Of a stretch of 12,931 nucleotides of DNA, positions 5,044-10,160 are shown in pieces; position 1 is the first letter of the stretch; every line of letters starts with the position of its first letter. The notes below the pieces were generated by a model, which did no database searches, had not been told where the DNA came from, and saw only the letters and a program-made list of their open reading frames with translations. Made by a program: the position numbers and the translations under genes. This stretch comes from an uncultured Bacilli bacterium. GTDB taxonomy: Bacteria > Bacillota_I > Bacilli_A > RF39 > UBA660. Where the stretch lies: assembly GCA_947629395.1 (NCBI GenBank), contig CANRDQ010000036.1, positions 1-12,931 of the forward strand, written 5' to 3'.

Positions 5044-6144
5044 ATGCGATATGAAGTTTTGAGTGCCTTAAAAATAATATGTGTTACATTCGTAGTATCA
5101 GTATCTATAATGCCACTGATGAAGAGAATTGCGAATCATATAGGAGCACTTGATATTCCAAGAAGTGATGAAGGTAATAGACATATACATAAAAGAATCG
5201 TTCCCAAACTTGGTGGATTAGGAATATTTTTATCATTTCTAGTTGGTTATATGTTGTTTGGAGAACAAAGTTTACGTATGAATTCAATTTTGATTGGAAG
5301 CTTTATTGTTGTATTAACAGGTATTATTGATGATATAAAGCCAATTAGAGCCTCACAGAAGTTGTTAGGACATATTATTGCGGCTTGTGTCATTGTGTTT
5401 TATGGTGGAATATTATTAAATGATATTACAGCCTTTGGTTTTTATGTTAATTTTGGTAGATTATCTTATCCAATTACTATATTTTTTATTATAGCATGTA
5501 CTAATATTATTAACTTAATAGATGGTTTAGATGGATTAAGTGGGGGAATATGTTGTATATTTTACCTAACGATAGGAATAATAGGTTTTTATCAAGCTAG
5601 ATATGGAAGCTTAGTAATGCTTTTAACCTTTATTATGTTAGGTTCAACGTTGGGCTTTTTAGTCCATAACTTTTATCCTGCAAAAATATTTTGTGGTGAT
5701 TGTGCAACGTTTATGGGATTTATCATTTCAGTTATTACATTGCTAGAATTTAAAGGAGCAGCTTTAACTTCTTTGTTTGTACCAATAATGATTTTAGGAA
5801 TTCCTATTCTCGATACATCTTTTGCAATTATTAGGAGACTCTTAAAACGACAGCCTATATTTGCTCCAGATAAGGAACATATCCATCATCAACTTTTGGG
5901 TATGAATTTTTCACACAGAACAACAGTGTTAATAATATATGGAATAAATAGTTTATTTGCTTTAGCATCTATACTATATATATTAAAAGATCCTGTTTTA
6001 GGTAGAATAATATATATAATACTGTTTATAATTGTTGCGTGGTTTGTATTGAGGACAACAATTATATCTGAGAAAAATAAAAAGTTAACAGATAGAATAA
6101 AAACTAAAATCAAAAGAAGTAAAAAAAGAAAAACAAAGAAGTAA
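5044..6144 (+). CDS. tagO: Undecaprenyl-phosphate GlcNAc-1-phosphate transferase (TagO/WecA family)
   Basis: A 366-residue polytopic membrane enzyme (about ten or eleven helices) that links GlcNAc-1-phosphate to undecaprenyl phosphate, the first step of wall teichoic acid or other wall-polymer synthesis. Family motifs: G-I-I-DD (D96, D97), NLIDGLDGL (157-165), the YPAKIF-GD block with D219, ILDT with D257, and EHIHHQLL (278-285), which distinguishes TagO/WecA from MraY. One oddity: the usual GDTG[SA] reads GDCAT (218-222), with the acidic residue kept but TG changed to CA. The last 25 residues are extremely lysine/arginine-rich, as in cytoplasmic tails. The ATG at 5044 follows GAGGTAAT. It is a single-gene unit with its own promoter and a strong terminator. 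Which polymer is made cannot be told here. Confidence 0.9.
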   Translation: MRYEVLSALKIICVTFVVSVSIMPLMKRIANHIGALDIPRSDEGNRHIHKRIVPKLGGLGIFLSFLVGYMLFGEQSLRMNSILIGSFIVVLTGIIDDIKPIRASQKLLGHIIAACVIVFYGGILLNDITAFGFYVNFGRLSYPITIFFIIACTNIINLIDGLDGLSGGICCIFYLTIGIIGFYQARYGSLVMLLTFIMLGSTLGFLVHNFYPAKIFCGDCATFMGFIISVITLLEFKGAALTSLFVPIMILGIPILDTSFAIIRRLLKRQPIFAPDKEHIHHQLLGMNFSHRTTVLIIYGINSLFALASILYILKDPVLGRIIYIILFIIVAWFVLRTTIISEKNKKLTDRIKTKIKRSKKRKTKK

Positions 6145-6176
6145 CTACGAGTAATGGTAGTTACTTCTTTATTTGT
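6135..6176 (+). terminator. Strong intrinsic terminator of tagO, stop codon inside the stem
   Basis: AAAGAAGTAACTAC (6135-6148) pairs perfectly with GTAGTTACTTCTTT (6157-6170) around an 8-nt loop, followed by ATTTG. The TAA stop (6142-6144) lies in the 5' arm. The T-tract is short after the stem, but the arm itself supplies T residues. Confidence 0.8.
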
Positions 6177-6210
6177 GCGCAGTAAGTATTAAATCAACTA
6201 GGAGGCAATT

Positions 6211-6528
6211 ATGATTAATTTTATTATATGTGATGATGAGAAATCTTTCTCAAGTAGTATACAAGAAACAATTTTTAAATATTTAATGAACTATGATATC
6301 GATTATAAAACTTATAAGTTTAATGATTATGATAACAAATTTGAAGAAATAGTGAAGAAAGATATCGGCTTTAAGGTTTATTTACTAGATATAGAAACTA
6401 AAAATGGATCTGGGCTTGATGCAGCTAGACTAATTAGAGAGGAATATGATGATTGGACCTCTATAATTATTCTGATTACATCCCATGAGGAATATAGGTA
6501 TAAAGCTTTAGGTGCTAGGCTTAGCTAA
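6211..6528 (+). CDS. agrA: AgrA-like response regulator, receiver fragment (frameshifted)
   Basis: The 105-residue receiver part of a LytTR-type response regulator. The acidic pair is D8-D9 and the phosphoacceptor is D60 in YLLDIE; the ITSHEEYRYKALGARL region is the fourth strand and helix. The reading frame stops at 6526 just before the fifth strand, so the conserved lysine and last helix of the receiver are lost. Adding one base after 6523 joins this frame to the next one and gives RLMLMDFINKLDNY, the text I expect for this family, so a one-base deletion, true or a sequence error, is the likely cause. The ATG follows a perfect AGGAGG (6200-6205). No clear promoter is visible between the tagO terminator and this gene. 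The function in the intact state would be to take a phosphate from the kinase encoded downstream. Confidence 0.85.
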   Translation: MINFIICDDEKSFSSSIQETIFKYLMNYDIDYKTYKFNDYDNKFEEIVKKDIGFKVYLLDIETKNGSGLDAARLIREEYDDWTSIIILITSHEEYRYKALGARLS

Positions 6529-6531
6529 TGG
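6519..6531 (+). other. Frameshift site splitting the response regulator
   Basis: The sequence GCTTAGCTAATGG carries TAG (6522-6524) in the downstream frame, TAA (6526-6528) in the upstream frame, and an overlapping ATG (6528-6530). One extra T after 6523 would restore CTT ATG CTA ATG GAT in one frame. No slippery heptamer and no homopolymer of note is present. Confidence 0.75.
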
Positions 6532-6944
6532 ATTTTATCAATAAACTAGATAACTATGAACATTATTTAATAGAAGATTTAGTTCGTTGTCTAAAGAATT
6601 ATAATAATAGACCAAAATGTTTAAAGATAAAACACCATAATGTATTCAATCTAATTGAATATAAACATATTATTTGTATTGAAAAAGAACCTGATAGTAA
6701 AAGATGTATTATAAAAACAACTTATGGTAATAAAGTTTATCATGGTACTTTAAGTGATGTTTATAAAGAATTAGATGATAAGAGATTTTTAAAAGTACAT
6801 AGAAGTTTAATAGTAAATGTTGATTACGTTGATGAGTATGATGTTAATGAAAATAAACTAACATTCAAAGATGGAACGTTTACTCATTTAATTTCTAGAA
6901 ATAATAAGAAGGAGCTGATAGAATATGTTAACACAAATAGCTAA
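6528..6944 (+). CDS. agrA: AgrA-like response regulator, LytTR DNA-binding fragment
   Basis: The 138-residue C-terminal part of the regulator. Its first about 30 residues (DFINKLDNYEHYLIEDLVRCL) are the end of the receiver domain, and residues 33-134 are a LytTR DNA-binding domain: LKIKHHNVFNLIEYKHIICIE, then the KTTYGNKVYHGTLSDVYKEL and RFLKVHRSLIVNVDYV segments. The ATG used overlaps the stop of the previous fragment as TAATG and has no ribosome site, so expression as a separate protein would need translational coupling. If so it would be a free DNA-binding domain lacking phosphorylation control. It overlaps the start of the kinase gene by 20 bp. I treat it as one half of a broken gene, not a gene of its own. 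Confidence 0.8.
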   Translation: MDFINKLDNYEHYLIEDLVRCLKNYNNRPKCLKIKHHNVFNLIEYKHIICIEKEPDSKRCIIKTTYGNKVYHGTLSDVYKELDDKRFLKVHRSLIVNVDYVDEYDVNENKLTFKDGTFTHLISRNNKKELIEYVNTNS

Positions 6945-8229
6945 TATTATATGTTCCACATTAAATACTATAGTTGGATTCATTGTAATAAAAACTTTAA
7001 TTGGAAGTAAGGTTAAATTAAATAATTTTAAAAATATAGGATTACTATCTATATTGATTGTTATTCCTTTTGTTTTATATGATACACAGTATAGTTCTAC
7101 GTTTACATTTATTACTTTTGTCATATCAATATTAGTGTATAAATATATTTTTGATAAAAACTTGTTTACATCAGTAGTTTTAGTATGTGTAATGTTTTTA
7201 TTAATGTCAATTGCTGATGTATTAACTTCTATTATTTTTATGCCATTTATTGATTTGAGTTTAGTAAGAAGCTGTTGGTATTTAAAACTTATAATTAATG
7301 TTATTGTATTTTCTATTACTATAATGTTAGCTAATTTAAGGATTATTAATGTAAAACTTAATAATTTTATTTCTAAACTAGAAAATAATAGAACTGTTTC
7401 TACTATCATCTTTTTAATTCTAATTACTATAGTTACATTTATTTTGTTATATAATGTTGCGACTTTGTATGGATGGAATGCTGGATATTTTATTAACTTT
7501 ATTATTATGACTGTTTTTGTTTTATTGCTTGGAATATTTATAAAAGAGAAAAATAGTTATTATGATTTAGTAAGTGATTATAATGGATTGTTTGATTTTG
7601 TACAGGATTTTGAAAATCAAGTTGAAAAAGAACAATTTAAAATTCATGAATATAATAATCAATTAGCTGTAATAATGAGTTTGAGTACAGAAGAGTCTGT
7701 TATTGATAAGATTAAAGCTATGATTAAACCTGGTGAAGAAAGTGAATGGGTTAAAGGATTAAGTAGTGTTCCTAAAAGTGGATTGAAAGGATTATTATTT
7801 TATAAATTAACTGTAGCTAAAAAGAATGGTGTTAATGTAACTATTGATATAAGTAAAAAAGTTAATGAATATATGAATAGACTAACGGAAAAAGAATTAA
7901 AGGTTTTATGTAGTTTAGTTGGTGTTTATTTTGATAATGCGATAGATGCGGCCAAGATGACTAATGAGAAGAATATAACTTTAGAAATATATATAAGTAA
8001 AAATTTACTTAACCTTGTTATTATTAATAGTATTGATGAAAATGTTAATCTTAAAGATATTAATAAAAAAGGAGTTTCTACAAAAGGAAAAGATAGAGGT
8101 AGAGGATTGTATTTTGCCAGTAAAATAATAGATAAAAATAGTCAATGGCTTTCAGGTGAACAAAAAGTTATAGATGATAGTTACTTTATGCAAAAGATAG
8201 GTATAAAAAAAGAAAATACTGTAGATTAG
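6925..8229 (+). CDS. agrC: AgrC-like sensor histidine kinase
   Basis: A 434-residue membrane kinase of the peptide-pheromone (HPK10/AgrC) type. The first about 206 residues hold six or seven transmembrane helices, the usual peptide sensor. The dimerisation segment carries HEYNNQL (241-247), with H241 as likely phosphoacceptor in the H-E-x-x-N-Q form. The GHKL ATPase domain follows: N box VYFDNAIDAA (334-343) and a glycine-rich box STKGKDRGRGLYFASK (385-400). In AgrC systems the kinase senses a cyclic peptide and phosphorylates the LytTR regulator, here the upstream split gene. The ATG at 6925 lies 10 nt after AAGGAG and overlaps the regulator by 20 bp, so the two are one operon. Its last codons form one arm of a hairpin shared with the opposing agrD transcript. 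Confidence 0.92.
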   Translation: MLTQIANIICSTLNTIVGFIVIKTLIGSKVKLNNFKNIGLLSILIVIPFVLYDTQYSSTFTFITFVISILVYKYIFDKNLFTSVVLVCVMFLLMSIADVLTSIIFMPFIDLSLVRSCWYLKLIINVIVFSITIMLANLRIINVKLNNFISKLENNRTVSTIIFLILITIVTFILLYNVATLYGWNAGYFINFIIMTVFVLLLGIFIKEKNSYYDLVSDYNGLFDFVQDFENQVEKEQFKIHEYNNQLAVIMSLSTEESVIDKIKAMIKPGEESEWVKGLSSVPKSGLKGLLFYKLTVAKKNGVNVTIDISKKVNEYMNRLTEKELKVLCSLVGVYFDNAIDAAKMTNEKNITLEIYISKNLLNLVIINSIDENVNLKDINKKGVSTKGKDRGRGLYFASKIIDKNSQWLSGEQKVIDDSYFMQKIGIKKENTVD

Positions 8230-8241
8230 TATTTTCTTTTT
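8207..8241. terminator. Bidirectional terminator between agrC and agrD
   Basis: AAAAAGAAAATACT (8207-8220) pairs perfectly with AGTATTTTCTTTTT (8228-8241) around a 7-nt loop. The A run on one side and the T run on the other allow it to work in both directions. The agrC TAG stop (8227-8229) lies at the loop/stem border, and the agrD stop on the other strand is 5 bp beyond the hairpin. Confidence 0.75.
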
Positions 8242-8246
8242 GTGTA

Positions 8247-8366
8247 TTAGTCGATTAAACTTTTTGGAGCTTCTGGTTCATCCATTACTAGCCAAAAGCA
8301 TCCCATGCTAGCTGCTCCAGTTGCTGCAAGTGCGATAGCTGCTAAAATTTTTGCAACACTTTTCAT
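8247..8366 (-). CDS. agrD: AgrD-like cyclic autoinducer propeptide
   Basis: A 39-residue peptide, short enough to be missed by gene finders. It starts with an amphipathic, alanine-rich leader (MKSVAKILAAIALAA), then the core GCFWLVM and a charged, proline-containing tail DEPEAPKSLID. This is the layout of AgrD propeptides: N-terminal leader for membrane contact, a cysteine for the thiolactone ring, and a conserved E-x-P-K-[SE]-L recognition tail that AgrB cleaves. The ring cysteine is C23. If cut before D29 the ring would hold six residues (C-F-W-L-V-M), one more than the usual five; if cut before M28, five. The ATG at 8366 follows AGGAGG (8373-8378). It lies 43 bp downstream of agrB, in the same operon. 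Confidence 0.9.
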   Translation of the reverse strand: MKSVAKILAAIALAATGAASMGCFWLVMDEPEAPKSLID

Positions 8367-8392
8367 ATTTTTCCTCCTTTAACAATTATATT

Positions 8393-8412
8393 TAAACATC
8401 AATTGATGTTTA
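8393..8412. repeat. Perfect 20-nt palindrome between agrB and agrD
   Basis: TAAACATCAATTGATGTTTA is self-complementary over all 20 bases and ends with the agrB stop codon (complement of 8410-8412). In RNA it would be an 8-bp stem with a 4-nt loop. It is not followed by a T run on the minus strand, so it is not a plain terminator. Possible roles: mRNA stabiliser or processing site adjusting agrD relative to agrB, or a DNA operator. Confidence 0.6.
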
Positions 8413-9009
8413 GTCGGTAGAATACTTTTTATAGTTGTTATAAGGCTGTTTAAATAGTTTATAAGTGATAGGTAAAATCATTATGGTCTCATTTATTAAA
8501 GCACTTAGGATTAAAGCTGTCATGGTGTTGTTATTAAATATAAATATTAGAATTAAATATACAATAGAAATTATTACAGTAGCTATTTTTCTAATTATTC
8601 TTTTCTTTTTATTTGGTAGAGGTCTTTTTACTGTATCAGCAGGAGCATATAAAATATATGATAAAAGACACAATACATATATTATTAAAATAGTATTGTT
8701 ATTAATTTGTAAATTCATCATTAAATAGGGAACGGCTATAAAGCAAGTGCTTGAAAAAATTAAACACTCGATACTTCTCTTTGCATGAAATCCAAATCCT
8801 GTATATCTAATTACATTGAAGAGAAGTAGTAAAATAATAACTTCTTTTAATATACCTAAAATAAGGGCAACGATAAAAATAAATATGAGTTTAGTTATAG
8901 TTAGATAAAGTCCTTCTAAACCATATAAAAGTTTTTCCTTTTCTTCTTGATTATAAGTTTGATATTTTGTAATAAATTTAATAGATTTGTCTAAAAATAT
9001 TTGTTTCAT
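8410..9009 (-). CDS. agrB: AgrB-like accessory gene regulator protease/exporter
   Basis: A 199-residue membrane protein of the AgrB family, a cysteine endopeptidase that cleaves the C-terminal tail of AgrD and forms the peptide thiolactone. The catalytic motif GFGFHAKRSIECLIFS (71-86) has H75 and C82 at the usual seven-residue spacing. Four to six membrane segments follow, with the conserved YAPADTVKRPL loop (121-131). The ATG at 9009 follows GGAGTAGGAA. Stop overlaps the palindrome that precedes agrD. It lies on the strand opposite to the regulator-kinase pair, so the four genes are convergent and do not form the classical BDCA order. Codon use does not look unlike that of its neighbours. 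Confidence 0.93.
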   Translation of the reverse strand: MKQIFLDKSIKFITKYQTYNQEEKEKLLYGLEGLYLTITKLIFIFIVALILGILKEVIILLLLFNVIRYTGFGFHAKRSIECLIFSSTCFIAVPYLMMNLQINNNTILIIYVLCLLSYILYAPADTVKRPLPNKKKRIIRKIATVIISIVYLILIFIFNNNTMTALILSALINETIMILPITYKLFKQPYNNYKKYSTD

Positions 9010-9098
9010 TTCCTACTCCAACATTTTTAAATTTGTCTTACTATTACGTTTATATATTCTTCTTTAGCATTAGTTTGCCAAAAAAAGGACTTAAATGG

Positions 9099-9104
9099 AA
9101 TATA
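9099..9104 (-). promoter_or_regulatory. Candidate -10 of the agrBD promoter
   Basis: The minus strand has TATATT at 9099-9104, about 90 bp before agrB, without a recognisable -35 at 16-18 bp. A weak -35 would fit an activator-dependent promoter. Upstream lie the related decamers AACTGTTAAT (9145-9154) and AATTGTTTAC (9116-9125), possible LytTR sites, though their 29-bp offset differs from the usual about 21 bp. Confidence 0.25.
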
Positions 9105-9161
9105 ATTAACAAAAAGTAAACAATTCTCCATAAAAAAGAAATAAATTAACAGTTTAGGGTA

Positions 9162-9189
9162 ATTTCAGTAAAAATAGTTTTAATATGAT
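9162..9189 (+). promoter_or_regulatory. Candidate promoter of the cold-shock gene
   Basis: TATGAT (9184-9189) with ATTTCA (9162-9167) 16 bp upstream. Transcription would start near 9196 and leave a leader of about 60 nt. The intergenic stretch 9010-9255 otherwise holds only the agrBD promoter region. Confidence 0.4.
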
Positions 9190-9200
9190 AGACTAATAAA

Positions 9201-9226
9201 GTCGCTTATGAAACAATAGAGGCGAC
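9201..9226 (+). promoter_or_regulatory. Leader hairpin of the cold-shock mRNA
   Basis: GTCGC (9201-9205) pairs with GCGAC (9222-9226), extended inward by a U-G and a U-A pair. The same GCGAC could instead pair with a second GTCGC inside the first codons (9263-9267), enclosing the ribosome site and start codon in the loop. The two foldings exclude each other, which is a possible basis for temperature-dependent translation. Confidence 0.4.
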
Positions 9227-9255
9227 AAAAATAAGAAAAGAAGGAGAGGTGCGAA

Positions 9256-9474
9256 GTGATAAGTCGCGTAAAATGGTTTAACAATGAAAAAGGATATGGA
9301 TTTATTGAGTACAAGGACAACCAAGATGTATTTGTTCATTATTCCGCTATTCAAACCGATGGATATAGGACTTTATCTGAGGGACAATTAGTAAGTTTCA
9401 AATTAATTGAAACTGTTAAAGGGTTACAAGCACTAAATGTAACTCTTGTCGATGATAACATAGCCACAAATTAA
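9256..9474 (+). CDS. csp: Cold-shock protein (CspA family)
   Basis: A 72-residue single-stranded nucleic acid chaperone with the cold-shock fold. RNP1 is KGYGFIEY (12-19) and RNP2 is DVFVHYSAI (24-32); W7, F8, F16, F26 and H28 are in their usual places. The start is a GTG at 9256, set by AAGGAGAGGTG and a normal spacing; the family N-terminus (M-x-x-x-VKWFN) then fits without gaps. It is slightly longer than the usual 66-67 residues, by a short tail DDNIATN. The stop codon lies in the loop of its terminator. Position just ahead of hpf and secA suggests a conserved Bacilli neighbourhood. Confidence 0.95.
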   Translation: MISRVKWFNNEKGYGFIEYKDNQDVFVHYSAIQTDGYRTLSEGQLVSFKLIETVKGLQALNVTLVDDNIATN

Positions 9475-9489
9475 TGTGGTTTTTTATTT
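9462..9489 (+). terminator. Intrinsic terminator of csp, stop codon in the loop
   Basis: AGCCACA (9462-9468) and TGTGGTT (9475-9481) form a 7-bp stem with one G-T pair and a 6-nt loop that contains the TAA stop (9472-9474), followed by a T run. Confidence 0.75.
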
Positions 9490-9496
9490 TTTGGTA

Positions 9497-9505
9497 TGAT
9501 ATAAT
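9497..9505 (+). promoter_or_regulatory. Extended -10 promoter of hpf
   Basis: TGA TATAAT, hexamer at 9500-9505, 25 bp before the start codon. No good -35 is present; the expected place overlaps the csp terminator. Confidence 0.6.
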
Positions 9506-9529
9506 GTAATTAAGATAGGAGGAATAATT

Positions 9530-10063
9530 ATGGAAATAATTATTAGAGGTAACAAAGTTGCTGTTACTGATTCAATGAAAGAATACATTGAAGAAAAATT
9601 AGCTAAATTGAATAAGTATTTGAAAGATAGCGACAATACCCGTGCAACTGTTGTGGTTAAAGTTAGAGGGCATAAACAAGTAGTTGAAGTTACTATTCCC
9701 TTAAAATCTTTGATTTTAAGAAGTGAAGAAGAACAAGATGATGCTTATGCTGCTATTGATGTAGCTATCGATAAATTAGAAAGACAAATAAGAAAAAATA
9801 AAACTAAATTAATGTCTAGACAAAGTAAAAATGTAGAGGCATATGATTTTGTCATAGAAGATTTAGAAGATACAGATGAAGAGGAAGATGAAATTTTAAA
9901 AAGAAAATCAATCTCTGTAAAACCAATGAGTGATGAAGAAGCTATCTTACAGCTTAATCTTTTAGGTCATCAATTCTATATGTATAAAGATAGTGAGACA
10001 ATGAAATCTGCTGTTGTATATAAGAGAAAAGATGGCGGATATGGAATTATAGAATCTGAATAA
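9530..10063 (+). CDS. hpf: Long-form ribosome hibernation promoting factor
   Basis: A 177-residue protein that dimerises 70S ribosomes into inactive 100S particles in stationary phase. The N-terminal S30AE domain (about 1-100: MEIIIRGNKVAVTDSMKEYI, then VVKVRGHKQVVEVTIPL and AYAAIDVAIDKLERQIRKNK) binds the decoding region. An acidic linker (EDLEDTDEEEDE, 110-121) leads to the C-terminal dimerisation domain (125-177), with KPMSDEEAILQLNLLGHQFYMY and the ending GGYGIIE. The length and second domain identify the long form of Firmicutes, not the short HPF or YfiA. The ATG at 9530 has AGGAGG 7 nt upstream. It has its own promoter and a terminator overlapping its stop codon, and is followed by secA, the order known from Bacillus. 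Confidence 0.95.
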   Translation: MEIIIRGNKVAVTDSMKEYIEEKLAKLNKYLKDSDNTRATVVVKVRGHKQVVEVTIPLKSLILRSEEEQDDAYAAIDVAIDKLERQIRKNKTKLMSRQSKNVEAYDFVIEDLEDTDEEEDEILKRKSISVKPMSDEEAILQLNLLGHQFYMYKDSETMKSAVVYKRKDGGYGIIESE

Positions 10064-10088
10064 CAGGATGAAACATCCTGTTTTTTCT
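10062..10088 (+). terminator. Intrinsic terminator of hpf, overlapping its stop codon
   Basis: AACAGGATG (10062-10070), loop AAA, CATCCTGTT (10074-10082), then TTTT. The TAA stop (10061-10063) runs into the stem. Confidence 0.9.
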
Positions 10089-10128
10089 TTATATAATGTT
10101 GAAAAATCTTTTAATATGTTGTCTTTTT

Positions 10129-10137
10129 TGTTATAAT
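10129..10137 (+). promoter_or_regulatory. Extended -10 promoter of secA
   Basis: TGT TATAAT, hexamer at 10132-10137, 23 bp before the secA start. The -35 region is a weak TTTTAA at 10109-10114, 17 bp upstream. Confidence 0.6.
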
Positions 10138-10160
10138 TTATTAATGAGGAGATGATTCGA

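Noticed and set aside
6519..6531. Programmed ribosomal frameshift joining the two regulator halves
   Set aside because: A -1 shift would have to occur between TAG at 6522 and TAA at 6526, and there is no slippery sequence or downstream structure; a deletion or sequence error explains it better.
6888..7409. Long minus-strand open frame over the start of the kinase gene
   Set aside because: It is the antisense shadow of a clear AgrC-like gene, without ribosome site or recognisable protein.
8385..8390. TATAAT on the minus strand as a separate agrD promoter
   Set aside because: The start of transcription would fall in the ribosome site, and no -35 is present upstream.
8465..8728. Plus-strand open frame inside agrB
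   Set aside because: Antisense of the well-supported agrB gene; its hydrophobic look is a reflection of AT-rich membrane codons.
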